DNA of 64,000 nt from an uncultured Aquimarina sp. (GCF_947500065.1 NZ_CANMQT010000008.1:62001-126000); one strand, 5' to 3'; shown: positions 18,071 to 28,415, counted from the stretch's first letter. The notes: generated by a model not told the origin, from the letters alone. Numbers and translations: made by a program.

Positions 18071-18961
18071 TTATTGATGTATTAGTTTGTAATTTTTCTG
18101 TATTCCTTCTGTTCGTACCTGTACAAAGTATACTCCTGTCGGTAATTGAGAAACATTGATGATGTCTTCAAGATTATGATCCATAATCTGTTGTATCAGC
18201 TTACCATTTGTGTCTACAATACTTATATCTGCTATAGTAACATCCAGTCCTCTCACTATGAAATAATCATTAGCGGGGTTTGGATACAGGTTTAATGTAT
18301 TTAGTGTTTCTTCTTCTGTATTTATAATATTTAATGATGCTCCAGAGGAATCATAGGTGTCGTTCGTTAATTGTTTTCCAGGCAGGTTAGCACAATCCGG
18401 AAAACCGGCTTTAGCTCCTGTTTTTAGCATGCTACCACAGGCTGTAAAAAACTGATTTTGATACACTTCATCCTCTTCAAAAGACACCATAGGATCCCTA
18501 GTAGGATCGGCATATTTTATCTTTACATGAAAAAGTGCTTTTGGAGTAGCCGTTACATTCTTTCTAGTCATTGTTTCTGCGCTTACCCCTTGCTGAAAAG
18601 CAAAAGATACTCTGGAAGCTGTATTGTCATTCTGCACAAAACTTTTGTAAGCGGGAAAAGAATAGCTTTCTCCCACAATATATCCTGTTTCATGCGTATA
18701 TTCAATTCCTTTAGCAACTGAAATATTCTCTCCAAAGGCTTCTGGATTATAAGTAAGGTATAACTGTCCTGAACCTAATTTAAAAGCCTCAGAGCTCTCA
18801 ATCATAACGTCTACTTCGTAGTAGTATGCTCCATTTTCAATCGTTTTTTGCGCATTGGCAAAAGTAAAATGGATATCCTGTGCTTTTACGCTCATCAGAG
18901 TAACAAATAATGCAACTATTAATAGCGATAAAGGTTTCATTGTATTAGTAATATGTTTCAT
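18071..18961 (-). CDS. T9SS-exported cohesin-like-domain protein (short form)
   Basis: The protein has 296 aa. The start at 18961 is preferred over an inner ATG (18940), because the 28-residue signal peptide then matches the paralogue at 14738-17842 in length. Residues ~29-205 are the cohesin-like domain of that paralogue (FKLGSGQLYLTYN, SRVSFAFQQGVS, LFHVKIKYAD). Residues ~220-296 are a type A T9SS sorting domain (LYPNPANDYF ... GVYFVQVR). It is in effect one domain plus a secretion/anchoring signal, without the Ig-like stalk. In Bacteroidota the sorting domain directs passage through the type IX system and often attachment to the cell surface. No partner is proven; the adjacent dockerin-type genes make it a candidate receptor for them. 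Confidence 0.82.
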   Translation of the reverse strand: MKHITNTMKPLSLLIVALFVTLMSVKAQDIHFTFANAQKTIENGAYYYEVDVMIESSEAFKLGSGQLYLTYNPEAFGENISVAKGIEYTHETGYIVGESYSFPAYKSFVQNDNTASRVSFAFQQGVSAETMTRKNVTATPKALFHVKIKYADPTRDPMVSFEEDEVYQNQFFTACGSMLKTGAKAGFPDCANLPGKQLTNDTYDSSGASLNIINTEEETLNTLNLYPNPANDYFIVRGLDVTIADISIVDTNGKLIQQIMDHNLEDIINVSQLPTGVYFVQVRTEGIQKNYKLIHQ

Positions 18962-19003
18962 ATTTCTGGGTTTTTACAGTGAGTTTTTTAGATTTTTAAT
19001 TCT

Positions 19004-19042
19004 TAGTAGACAGTATATTTATAGACCATATACTGCCTACTA
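19004..19042. other. Inverted repeat between 19062-23462 and 18071-18961
   Basis: TAGTAG-A-CAGTATAT pairs with ATATACTG-C-CTACTA across a 9-nt loop, forming a 14-bp stem with one mismatch. There is no U-run on the minus strand, so it may be an operator, an RNA-stabilising hairpin or a weak terminator. Confidence 0.5.
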
Positions 19043-19061
19043 TGATATATTCATAATCAGT

Positions 19062-22000
19062 TTAAAACTGTTCTCCTTTTCCAAGGTTAGGGTTCATTAG
19101 AGTATTGATATCTGTATTTTGTATCTGACCATTCATATCCATATCAGCTTTGTTATAGCCAGAGCTTCCTAAAGATTGAACTACTGCATTGATATCCGCA
19201 TTCTGGATCTGACCATTCTCGTCTTGATCTCCTACAGGGATTGCGAAAATGCCATTACCCATATCGACTACTGCGTTAGCTCCTCCTTGTAATGATGTGT
19301 TGTCTGAAGAAAGATCAACAATAGGGTTGCTTGATGATAAATAATGGGTATTTATAGAAAGTACGCCTAAGTGATTACGGTGTTTAATTGCTATATAGTA
19401 ATCATCGGCTGATAGAACGAAAGACACTGATGATACTCCATCAACGTTCACAATATCACCATCACGCTGTAATAAAGCTGATTTACCTTCTACAAATACT
19501 GTATTATCATTGGCTTCTCTTAATTCAATCCATATCCAATCTACAATGGCATCAGCCCCTGTTACGGCTAATACAGCCGAATCTAACACAAGTGCATCAG
19601 CATAAGGGCTTGTAGTAGGAATCATTCCACCCCCTCTAAGATCATCTCTCATTAATGTTTCTTCTCCAGTATTAGGATTGGTTGCTGCTCCTTGCAAGTA
19701 TATTTTGGGAGATACTAGGATCATTCCTGCATTTACAGTTAGGGATTGTACAACATTCGGAGCTGCATCGTAATCATCATTACCACCCTGAGAAGCAGTG
19801 ATATCAACAGTTCCAACCCCAACAATACTTACTGTATTTCCTGAAATTGTTACCACACTGGTATCAGAGCTCATAAATATAACTGCATTGCCTGAAGCTC
19901 CTCCAGATGAGATAAGATCAAAATCTGCGTCTCCAAAGGCTACATCAGCTAATGCATCAAAAGTGATTGTTTGCGATGCTCTATTTACTGTTAAACTCTG
20001 CACAACGTTTGGTGCCGGCAAGTAATTAGGAGTTCCAATTTGTAAAGCTGTGATATTAACGTTTCCTCCTCCTACAATTGTCACTGTATTTCCTGAAATG
20101 GTTGCCACTGAAGTATCTGAACTCTCATATGTTACAGGTAAACCAGAACTTGAGATCCCTGTTAAATCAAATGTTGGATCCCCGAAAGTTTTATCGCTTA
20201 ATGCATTGAATGTAATGACTTGAGATAGACGAGGTATAAATCCAATTCCCGAACCATCTACATAGTTACTTTGTGCTCCTGTTAAAGCAAATCTATTAAA
20301 AGTTGCATGATTCCCGGCAGTACTTTGATCTGGCACCTGTGTTATTCCTGTGTTGTCACCATTGATGGTTCCTTCGCTAAAGTTATAATACAATACAAGT
20401 CCCGATTCCGAACCTTGAAGCTCTACATTTTTATAATCGTCAATTTCAGCATCCGTTCTAGCAACATGCCAAAACCTGATCTCATCCATGGCTCCGTCAA
20501 ACGGATAAGGATCATTGCTTGCATTTCTACTCGCTCCTATTAAAAGTGGCTCTGAATTGACTGATACTGATCCAGAACCCGAACTAGATGCTACCTCAAC
20601 CCCATCAATTAAAATAGACGCTTTATTGTTCGTACCATCTAACTTTACTGCTACATGATGCCAACTACCAGCAGTTAAAGCCGTCCAAGTATAATCGGTA
20701 AACCCATTTCCAAAACCAGTATGATAAAAACGCATTGTTTTACTTGGGGCATACACCATTAAGCCATAGCTATCTACATATCTTGATTTTGCAAATAGTG
20801 CTCTCCAACCAAACCCTGCATTAGATACGTTTAATTGTTCAAAATTCACCCATGCCTCATAAGTAAAATGGTCTGTAAAATCTAATGAATTATCATCTGG
20901 CACTGATAGATAATCATAATCTGTAAAGTTTACCACTTGCTCAAAGTGTAGTGCTGGTGATGGTACTGTAACTGTAAACAATGCATCCTGGATACCCATA
21001 TTGTAATTAGCATCCTCGGCAATTGTAGCTCTGATAGTAAAAACACCTCCGCCACCAACTGTCCATACAGAATTGTTAGCCCCAGATAAGGTATTCCCAT
21101 TTGGTGCACCACCTTCTATATTATAACTAATGGTACCTGTAGAAGCACTTGCTCCTGAACCTACAACTTGAGCAGTTGCCGAAAGTACTTGATTAGGGGA
21201 ACCAGAAGGAACCGTAACAGGGTCAAATTGAATGATTGGATCCGCTTTATTAATTGTCATTGTTGCTTGTACCATACCAGGATTATAATTTGCAGTAGCA
21301 GCTTGATCTACCTGGATAGTTACAGTTCCTGCATTACCTACGGTAACTGTACCATTTGTAGCCACAGCACTTCCTCCATTAGTTTGACTTACTAAAGAAT
21401 ATGTAAGATCACCGCCAGAGTTTGAAGAAGTAACTGCATTAAAAGTAGCATCGCCATATGTTTTTATAATATCATTAAGAGTCAACGTAGGACTAGGTTT
21501 TACATTCTGTTGTGAGAATGCATAGCCGGTTGTATTATAAAAGATTACACCATCAATTTCAGAATATGTATATATCGTAAAGTAATACGTGGTAGACGCA
21601 GAGAGTCCAGAAATTCGAATATCCGGATATACGGATGTACCAGCATATACCACTTGCTCACCTCCTGAGTACGTAGTACTTGCACCAGGTAGCGAAGCAC
21701 TTCCATCTGCTGGAAGGGTGAAAGAATTTGTTGTATTCATTTTAATTACATGTCCTGTGGCTCCTGCAGCTCCCGTAAAAGAGTTCAAGTCCATAAATGT
21801 ATCTCCGACTTCTAAAATAACCGCATCACTTGCAACCGTTTGTACAGCACCTAATGTCATAGCGTTTGCTTCTACACCTGTAGATTCAAAAAGGCCATTG
21901 CTTCCACAATTTCTGTATGCAAATGCTTTGAAATAATACGTGACACCTCCATTACTATTGTCCAGATTTGTAATTGGCGTATTGATAGTCGAAGAAGTAC

Positions 22001-23462
22001 CTACATATACTACTTGTTCACCACTTCCTGTATACACTGTATTTGCACTTGACAATGCTCCATCGACAGGGTTGGTAAAACTATTGGTTGTATTGATGAT
22101 TACTACATATCCATCGGCATCCGCCACTGGAGATATAGAAGCAAGCACTATAGAACTATGACTTGAGTTAGCTAAAGAAAGCGTTGTTGGAGAACCTGTA
22201 GGAGCCCCTGTACAAGTAGTTATTGATGTACTTACTCCTGTTGTTTCTATATAATTAACTCCACCACAGGTATCATATGCATAACTTCTGAGATAATATG
22301 TGTTTCCTGCAACTATTCCTATACCACTAACAGTTGTATTAGGAAAAGTAGAACCTCCTACATAAATAGCTTGCTGTCCAGTACTATTATAAGTAGTACT
22401 AACAGAAGGTATAGCAGAAGGTGGGGTAAATGTATTACTATCGCTAATATAGGTGATGTATCCTGTAGCTCCACCGGCAGATACACCTATAGATTGTAAG
22501 GTAATCGATGTTGGTGAAGGCGAAACCGCTGTAACACTGGTTGGTTCTGAAGGAACTGAACCACAGGTTTGAGAAGGAGTGGTAGTTACACCAGTGCCCA
22601 TTTTATGAAAACTCAGACAGTTGATATAAGGTGTTACTTTGAATGTATAATTTGTTCCCTGAGTTAACCCAGTCACATTAACAGCCCCAGAAGTAGTAAG
22701 ATGTGCTACCACCTGATCTCCAGAACCTGTATAGGTTGTACTCGGCGTACCGGTATATCCTTCATCATATTGACTTGGAAGATTTGAAAACGTTCCATTA
22801 TCAGAGATTTGAACGATATAACCATCTGCATCAGCTACAGCGGGAAAACTATTGAGTTGTAAACTAGTTATACTGGTTGGAGTCGTACCAGAAAGTGTAG
22901 ATGCAGTAGGTGCATTACAAGGCTGAATTACATTTTCGCGAGGTCCATTTGGAAATCCACAAGCAGTAGCATCTGTGGGTCTTTCTGTAATTCCTATTGA
23001 ATAAGACCTTGGCGTCCCATCGGTAGATCGTATTCTCAGATAGGTGTATCGATCTGTAAAAGAAGAGGTATACTCAAATGTAGCACACTCAGAAAAAGGA
23101 CCTGTAAAACCAGATTCTGTTCCCGAATAAATTCCTGTTGGGTTAGTGATCAATCCTCTTTCTACGGTTAAACCAGCTGGAATGTCACCATCAAAATACA
23201 CCCACCATCGTGTGTCAATAAAACTCATCGAAAAATCATAACCGATTAGGAAATAATCATCATCTCCTGAAGAAACGGTTCCCGTAAGGGTAGTAGGTTC
23301 GAAAATTCGATTCTGAGAGGAAGCAAGAGCTTCAGCAACCGTGTTATTGGGCTCTGCTTCTGGAGAGATTTGGGAAAAAGTACTAAAGACTACCGCTAAA
23401 AAAAGTAGCATTGTAGTATATAATTTTCTAAAAAGCACTGTAGGTTTATAGCATTGTTTCAT
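19062..23462 (-). CDS. Secreted multidomain protein: FN3-like, LamG and MBG-type domains, dockerin-like module
   Basis: The ATG at 23462 (MKQCYKPTV..., 1466 aa) is preferred to the TTG at 23516 because it starts a normal signal peptide ending FSTFSQ. Residues 32-165 resemble a bacterial pre-peptidase-type beta domain. Several FN3-like repeats with ADADGYIVxI follow. An MBG-type repeat lies near 690-780. A LamG/concanavalin-like domain lies near 890-1100 (FTYEAWVNF, GSWHHVAVKLDG, FDGAMDEIRFW). Two more MBG-type repeats (VITFNALSDKTFGDPTF, ITFDALADVAFGDADF) precede the shared C-terminal module with loops DQDENGQIQNAD and DMDMNGQIQNTD and the end NPNLGKGEQF. Probably adhesive or glycan-binding. 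An ECF-type promoter lies 279 bp upstream, with a short ORF between. Confidence 0.8.
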   Translation of the reverse strand: MKQCYKPTVLFRKLYTTMLLFLAVVFSTFSQISPEAEPNNTVAEALASSQNRIFEPTTLTGTVSSGDDDYFLIGYDFSMSFIDTRWWVYFDGDIPAGLTVERGLITNPTGIYSGTESGFTGPFSECATFEYTSSFTDRYTYLRIRSTDGTPRSYSIGITERPTDATACGFPNGPRENVIQPCNAPTASTLSGTTPTSITSLQLNSFPAVADADGYIVQISDNGTFSNLPSQYDEGYTGTPSTTYTGSGDQVVAHLTTSGAVNVTGLTQGTNYTFKVTPYINCLSFHKMGTGVTTTPSQTCGSVPSEPTSVTAVSPSPTSITLQSIGVSAGGATGYITYISDSNTFTPPSAIPSVSTTYNSTGQQAIYVGGSTFPNTTVSGIGIVAGNTYYLRSYAYDTCGGVNYIETTGVSTSITTCTGAPTGSPTTLSLANSSHSSIVLASISPVADADGYVVIINTTNSFTNPVDGALSSANTVYTGSGEQVVYVGTSSTINTPITNLDNSNGGVTYYFKAFAYRNCGSNGLFESTGVEANAMTLGAVQTVASDAVILEVGDTFMDLNSFTGAAGATGHVIKMNTTNSFTLPADGSASLPGASTTYSGGEQVVYAGTSVYPDIRISGLSASTTYYFTIYTYSEIDGVIFYNTTGYAFSQQNVKPSPTLTLNDIIKTYGDATFNAVTSSNSGGDLTYSLVSQTNGGSAVATNGTVTVGNAGTVTIQVDQAATANYNPGMVQATMTINKADPIIQFDPVTVPSGSPNQVLSATAQVVGSGASASTGTISYNIEGGAPNGNTLSGANNSVWTVGGGGVFTIRATIAEDANYNMGIQDALFTVTVPSPALHFEQVVNFTDYDYLSVPDDNSLDFTDHFTYEAWVNFEQLNVSNAGFGWRALFAKSRYVDSYGLMVYAPSKTMRFYHTGFGNGFTDYTWTALTAGSWHHVAVKLDGTNNKASILIDGVEVASSSGSGSVSVNSEPLLIGASRNASNDPYPFDGAMDEIRFWHVARTDAEIDDYKNVELQGSESGLVLYYNFSEGTINGDNTGITQVPDQSTAGNHATFNRFALTGAQSNYVDGSGIGFIPRLSQVITFNALSDKTFGDPTFDLTGISSSGLPVTYESSDTSVATISGNTVTIVGGGNVNITALQIGTPNYLPAPNVVQSLTVNRASQTITFDALADVAFGDADFDLISSGGASGNAVIFMSSDTSVVTISGNTVSIVGVGTVDITASQGGNDDYDAAPNVVQSLTVNAGMILVSPKIYLQGAATNPNTGEETLMRDDLRGGGMIPTTSPYADALVLDSAVLAVTGADAIVDWIWIELREANDNTVFVEGKSALLQRDGDIVNVDGVSSVSFVLSADDYYIAIKHRNHLGVLSINTHYLSSSNPIVDLSSDNTSLQGGANAVVDMGNGIFAIPVGDQDENGQIQNADINAVVQSLGSSGYNKADMDMNGQIQNTDINTLMNPNLGKGEQF

Positions 23463-23740
23463 AGTAAAGAGGGGGTAAAAGAATTGATGTTTTATATAGG
23501 TTTTCCATATCAACAATCCATTTGATGCATGGGTATTGATTCTTTATCTATTGATAAACTGGATTTAATCTATATGTGTCGTTTGGAAATAAATACTACT
23601 TCGCGAAGGCATAAACTTGCAGAAGAAGTAATTAAAGTAGGTTGCTAATACTAAAGGAGTAATTTTTTTCATAGTAAAGGGGGTTTTATAGGTTTATTGT
23701 TTATTAATAACCAAGCGATTTTGATCGCCTGAATTAATTC

Positions 23741-23768
23741 TATTACAGGTAGGTTTTGAAATACCCTA
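23741..23768 (-). promoter_or_regulatory. Candidate ECF-sigma promoter upstream of 19062-23462
   Basis: Minus strand TAGGGTAT (23761-23768), 12 nt, CTGTAATA (23741-23748). ATCGAAAAA (23782-23790) lies 13 nt further upstream and the tandem TTGTAGGGGT box 150 nt upstream. Confidence 0.68.
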
Positions 23769-23917
23769 TTTTTATTTTTAGTTTTTCGATAAAAAGGCCA
23801 AAAGACTTATAGTAGTATTTGGTATTGTAATAATGACATAAGGGTTCATAGGTTTTAAGTTTTTTAAATTCAGGTGATGTAAAAGTATATAAGACACCCT
23901 GTATTTACTAAAAAACG

Positions 23918-23941
23918 ACCCCTACAAACACCCCTACAAAA
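23918..23941 (-). promoter_or_regulatory. Tandem TTGTAGGGGT box (operator-like), copy 1
   Basis: On the minus strand two direct copies of TTTGTAGGGGT repeat with a 12-bp period, about one helical turn. Near-identical boxes occur at 32711-32732 and 45787-45810, each upstream of an ECF-type promoter and in the same orientation relative to it. Confidence 0.6.
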
Positions 23942-24044
23942 TAAACTCATACACCTGATTAACAACATCTTAAGCAAATTCATAGTCACAAAAGTCCAAA
24001 AAACAGAGATTTAACCGAAAACTGTTATTTTTTGGTTACAAATG

Positions 24045-24075
24045 AAAAAACCACTCCAACGTATCGGAATGGTTT
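24045..24075 (-). terminator. Rho-independent terminator
   Basis: On the minus strand AAACCATTCC ... GGAGTGGTTT pairs with one mismatch and is followed by a T-run. It would end transcripts from 24384-28364 or the short frame at 24102-24185. Confidence 0.6.
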
Positions 24076-24210
24076 GTAGTGTTGAAAATTGAACTCATAT
24101 CTCAGCTCTTAATTCCCAGATAGTATTCGCAATGGATTTTCTTTATGCTTATCGATTCAGTTAGCTCTATTAACCTGTCGTACATTTAGAAATAATTATG
24201 AAAAAAAAAG

Positions 24211-24329
24211 CGTCAATTCGAGTGTTTTATCCAAATGAAATGAAGACAAAATGTATCGAGAACAGCTTTTTTGAGGTAAAATTCTTTTCTCGATACACTT
24301 CTCCTAAATTCGAAGCACTCGAATTGACG
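24211..24329. repeat. Cloverleaf-like palindromic element, copy 2
   Basis: Outer arms CGTCAATTCGAGTG (24211-24224) and CACTCGAATTGACG (24316-24329) are perfectly complementary. Inner arms are around TGTATCGAGAACAG and CTTTTCTCGATACA. It aligns with the reverse complement of the 1793-1908 element along its whole length, with one side hairpin changed. It lies 54 bp beyond the stop of 24384-28364. Confidence 0.8.
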
Positions 24330-24383
24330 AATCTTATCCCAAAAATACCTAAAAGCACAACGGGTTCTGTTACTATATAAATT

Positions 24384-27300
24384 CTAAAACTGTTCTCCTT
24401 TTCCAAGGTTAGGGTTCATTAGAGTATTCACATCTGTATTTTGTATCTGACCATTCATATCCATATCGGATTTGTTATAACCTGATCCTCCTAACAATTG
24501 AATTACCGCATTTACATCTGCATTTTGTACCTGACCATTTTCATCATAATCACCAACAATCACCGCATACTTGCCGTTAGGCATTAATTGAAGTGCATTA
24601 GCTCCTCCTACTACTTTAGAAGCATCTATACTCAGATCTACAATAACAGGGGTCGATGTGAAAGATTTCGGATTTTGAGCTCTGATTCCTAAATGGTTTC
24701 TATGTCTAACAACTACATAATAATCTCCGACAACATTAGTTTTTACTTTAACAGTAGACACTCCATCTACATCAACAATTTTACCATCTCTTTTTAGTAA
24801 GGCAGATCTGGATCCTATTATAGTGGTGGTATTTGTAGCATCTCTTAACTCAATCCATACCCAATCAGCTATAGCATTATTTCCTGTTACATTAAAAACA
24901 TTGCTATCACATGTTAATGCATCTGCATAAGGACTTGTAATTGGTATTAAGCCAGCTACTCTTAAATCATCTCTCATTAATCCTTCTTCTCCTGTATTTG
25001 GATTTAATGCGGCTCCTTGCAGGTATACAACTGGGGAAATTTCAACTTCACAATCTAAAACATTACTATCTGTAATAGTCCAACCATATCCTCCAGATCC
25101 TTCAGAAGTAATTAATTGAGTTCTTAGGGCATCAGACAAACAAAAACCACTATTACCACCATGAAAATCAATTGCAATTGGTATATCAGTTTCACCTTCA
25201 CTTAATGTTGCCCATCCGGTCAAGGTATCATCATAATTAGTTGTAGAAATTGTTACACCTTGCAACATTTGACTCATTGATCCAACATTTCCAATATCCC
25301 AATTGCCCAGTGATTGATCAAAATTTACGGCATCCATAAACATAGCATCAAAAAATTCAATACTACTAACGTCCCAATCATCTAAATTACCTTTAGTATT
25401 AATACCACTTGACCTAAACATAGAAGAAAGATCAGATACAAAAGATAAATCAGGTATTCCGGCATTTTCGGAAATGCTTAAGTTTGTACAACCATAGAAT
25501 GCAAAATCCATACCTTCCCATTGCGTACTTCCCCAACGGTCAACAGACGTAATTTTATCTTTGTCTCCTGAATTATTAAAATAAATAGCAGGAAAAGTTC
25601 CTCGAATATTAATAGTATAAGTTCCCGCAGCGCCGAAGTCGTGCGTAGCATTTCCAGTAAAAGGCGTTGTTTCATTAGCATCTAAAAAATCTCCATCACC
25701 ATTCCAATTTACCTCATAATTATAACTATATGCACCTGTTTCTGTTGGTATTGTTATAGTTGTGTCATCAGCGGCAACAGTCCAGGTTGTTGTAAAATTA
25801 GCACAATTAGAACCTGAGGGATAATAGGTGTTAATAACATTATCAATTTGAGCAACGATTTGTGCATAATAATTTTGAGAATCCCAATTAGCAAAAGCAG
25901 TATTCACTTCTGCATTTGAACCTCCAGTAGCTGCTTCAAAAGCTGTTCTCCATGACGCAAACTCTGCTTGGGTTTGTGGAATTTGACTACGATAATACAT
26001 CAAACGATTATAAATTTCGCAGCCTTCTGGATATGAAGCCAAGTTTGTAACTTGACTTGCTGATGCTTGCATGCCCCAAAAATGAAACAAAGGTGTTAAA
26101 TTCTTATTATTTCCTGCCGCTGCAGCACCTATGTATTCGTCTATTGATTTATATCGGAAATAATCTGTATCTGCTCCAGAAGCCCAAAGGTTGTAAAACT
26201 CTTTATGAATATTACCTACACTTTCAAAACCATATAAAGCAAACATATCGTACCAATAACCAGCACCTCGTCTTTGATAATCGTATTGAGTCTTAAGCAT
26301 AGGAACATTTGTTCTAAACTCATTTGTAATCATCCAATGCATTGCTGCTAAATCTCTGTCAAACTTACCACCATATTCATTATTAATCATAGCACGATCA
26401 AAATCTTCATCAATAGTATATAAATACGCAAAAGATGTCAATTGCGTAAAAGCTTCACGGTATGCAGCTGGTGTAGGCAGCCATAAAGTATGCCCCATTT
26501 CATGGAAAATAAATCTAAAATGACTTTCAATATAATTTTGATCAAATATTAGCAATGGGCTCCATTGAGCTGTTGGTGAATCGGTATTATATCCATTCAC
26601 ATGTATAGGTTTAGGATAGCCATAACTTCCATTTCCTGAACTACAATCTGTATGAATATATTCTGCACGAGGTCTTGCCATAGGTCTACCAGCGACTACA
26701 CTAGCAAGATCTTGCATCTCGTCCCATTTTTTCATAATATCAGTAATATCGGTTTGACCAACAACACTCGTTGGAATGGTAAACATCCACTTATCTGTTT
26801 CTATATCTACCCATGGCACATAATTATTATTTAAATCAGTCACCCATTCACTTACGTTTTGAGGTTGCCCAGAAACCATTCTGAAATAAGGAGCTTTTAC
26901 AGCACCATCAATGGTTACTGTACTCCAGCCTAAGTCTACGTTTGCAGGAATTCTAAAATACAATGTGCCTCCAAAAGGATTTGCAATTTCTGTAGTTGTA
27001 CTTGTGATTTCTAATCGCTTCACAATATTTTTAAAACGTTGCAAACTTGAAACTAACACCTCATCTTGATGAGAACCTGAAATAACTTCAATATTTTGAC
27101 CTACCATTGAAGGTGGCACTGTAATGGTTACTAATTCACCAGGAGCTGCGTAATATCCTGTAGGTCTGATAACTCCATCTTCTTGATCTATTAAAAATAT
27201 ACCTGGATCTAGTATATAACTTGCGTTAATAGCAACCTGCCCATTAGAAATTCTTGGCGCACTTGCACTTACAGGTCCAGGAAACGCTTCATGTGCTTCA

Positions 27301-28364
27301 AATGAAACACCTGCCACATTAGCCATATTGCCTGACACAAATGAACTGTTAAATATATCTTGCTGTAAATAGTAGGTTACTCTTTCAAAGTTATCTAGCA
27401 TGTTTAAATCATAGGTAATAGTTCTATCATTAAACAGTGGTGGGTTATTATTTTCAAAAGCTAATAAATACGCATCAATGTCTGTTTTAGCAATTGCATA
27501 ACTCTGAATATGATTGAATAATACATCTTGCGTATAGCCATCTATTTGTACTTGAGTAAGTACTGTGTTTCCAAGAATATGGTCTGTTAGTTGTTGCAAT
27601 GCTGTTTGCAATACAGAAACATTGCCTAATCTTGCTGGAACATGTGCTTGAAAATTATCTATAATAAAAGAATCATCATTTCCGGTAGCACTATGATTCC
27701 ATGACCAACCAAAAGATTGTGCCGAAGTTTCAATTCCAGTTTTTAATCCCTCTACATCAAAATTATCTGGAAAAACTCCTGAATTATAGATATCATTAAA
27801 GCGTACATTCCAAGTTTCTAAATCATAATTCATCTTGAATGCCAACTTAATTTCTTCGTTTATATTCAATTCTCCTGTACTTATGTATTGTGATCTAGCA
27901 GCTTCCCAATTTCCATCAGAATAATTTAACCATACATCAAATTTACCTGGAGTAGCAGATTTTCTCACAGCAATCATAAAACCATGGCTAGCTTCAGTAC
28001 TTCCTTGTTTCATATGAAACAATGGTTTATTACCTGCATTTGGTCCATTATAAGTATATCTAAAATCTACTTCAATTTCAAAAGAAGCATCACTGGTAAA
28101 TAAAGTTTTTAAATTTTCATTAAAAACAAAAGCTTCATTAAAGTTTATCTGTAATCCTTGACCACCAGACGGGGTTACTACATAAGTAGGTAATTCACTA
28201 GGTGTATCTGCATCTCCAAAAATGCCTGTAGTTCCTGTGATTGGATCATCAAGGTTTCCTTCAAAAGAATAATTAGCAACTTGAGCATTGATACCCAAAG
28301 TAAAGCTCAAAACTGTAATCGTAATTACTTTTTTAAATACATTGTTGACGTATTTTTTTATCAT
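24384..28364 (-). CDS. Secreted M60-like zinc metallopeptidase with BspA-like repeats and dockerin-like module
   Basis: The protein has 1326 aa, with a signal peptide of about 28 residues (ending GINAQ). Residues ~29-245 are a LamG-like lectin domain. About 375-830 match the M60/enhancin-type peptidase family: a beta-sandwich lead-in (PTGYYAAPGELVTITVP), then FHEMGHTLW. The zinc motif HExxH is His621-Glu622-His625 with a likely third ligand Glu637 eleven residues later. M60-like enzymes cut glycosylated proteins such as mucins. Residues ~870-1105 include BspA/DUF285-type repeats (MFMDAVNFDQSLGNW). The last ~215 residues are the shared module with loops DYDENGQVQNAD and DMDMNGQIQNTD. It lies 51 bp downstream of the paralogue 28416-32561 and is probably cotranscribed with it. 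Confidence 0.85.
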   Translation of the reverse strand: MIKKYVNNVFKKVITITVLSFTLGINAQVANYSFEGNLDDPITGTTGIFGDADTPSELPTYVVTPSGGQGLQINFNEAFVFNENLKTLFTSDASFEIEVDFRYTYNGPNAGNKPLFHMKQGSTEASHGFMIAVRKSATPGKFDVWLNYSDGNWEAARSQYISTGELNINEEIKLAFKMNYDLETWNVRFNDIYNSGVFPDNFDVEGLKTGIETSAQSFGWSWNHSATGNDDSFIIDNFQAHVPARLGNVSVLQTALQQLTDHILGNTVLTQVQIDGYTQDVLFNHIQSYAIAKTDIDAYLLAFENNNPPLFNDRTITYDLNMLDNFERVTYYLQQDIFNSSFVSGNMANVAGVSFEAHEAFPGPVSASAPRISNGQVAINASYILDPGIFLIDQEDGVIRPTGYYAAPGELVTITVPPSMVGQNIEVISGSHQDEVLVSSLQRFKNIVKRLEITSTTTEIANPFGGTLYFRIPANVDLGWSTVTIDGAVKAPYFRMVSGQPQNVSEWVTDLNNNYVPWVDIETDKWMFTIPTSVVGQTDITDIMKKWDEMQDLASVVAGRPMARPRAEYIHTDCSSGNGSYGYPKPIHVNGYNTDSPTAQWSPLLIFDQNYIESHFRFIFHEMGHTLWLPTPAAYREAFTQLTSFAYLYTIDEDFDRAMINNEYGGKFDRDLAAMHWMITNEFRTNVPMLKTQYDYQRRGAGYWYDMFALYGFESVGNIHKEFYNLWASGADTDYFRYKSIDEYIGAAAAGNNKNLTPLFHFWGMQASASQVTNLASYPEGCEIYNRLMYYRSQIPQTQAEFASWRTAFEAATGGSNAEVNTAFANWDSQNYYAQIVAQIDNVINTYYPSGSNCANFTTTWTVAADDTTITIPTETGAYSYNYEVNWNGDGDFLDANETTPFTGNATHDFGAAGTYTINIRGTFPAIYFNNSGDKDKITSVDRWGSTQWEGMDFAFYGCTNLSISENAGIPDLSFVSDLSSMFRSSGINTKGNLDDWDVSSIEFFDAMFMDAVNFDQSLGNWDIGNVGSMSQMLQGVTISTTNYDDTLTGWATLSEGETDIPIAIDFHGGNSGFCLSDALRTQLITSEGSGGYGWTITDSNVLDCEVEISPVVYLQGAALNPNTGEEGLMRDDLRVAGLIPITSPYADALTCDSNVFNVTGNNAIADWVWIELRDATNTTTIIGSRSALLKRDGKIVDVDGVSTVKVKTNVVGDYYVVVRHRNHLGIRAQNPKSFTSTPVIVDLSIDASKVVGGANALQLMPNGKYAVIVGDYDENGQVQNADVNAVIQLLGGSGYNKSDMDMNGQIQNTDVNTLMNPNLGKGEQF

Positions 28365-28415
28365 GATTAGGGATTTTATTTATATTTTTTATTAAAGTGT
28401 TTAATACCTAAGTAT

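Larger units (their letters stand above)
23463..24383. other. 921-bp intergenic region with promoter, operator-like box, terminator and repeat
   Basis: It holds the ECF-type promoter (23741-23768), the tandem TTGTAGGGGT box (23918-23941), a minus-strand terminator (24045-24075) and the cloverleaf element (24211-24329). Two short minus-strand frames are visible. One is 34 codons from ATG 23672 (MKKITPLVLATYF...), preceded by a CCCCCTTTACT leader almost the same as that of 19062-23462. The other is 27 codons at 24102-24185 (MYDRLIELTESISIKK...), just before the terminator. Neither can be assigned; the first may be a relic or leader peptide. Confidence 0.5.

Noticed and set aside
19062..23516. 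Longer reading of the 19062 gene from TTG 23516
   Set aside because: The 18 extra residues precede a normal signal peptide that begins at ATG 23462; TTG is unlikely.
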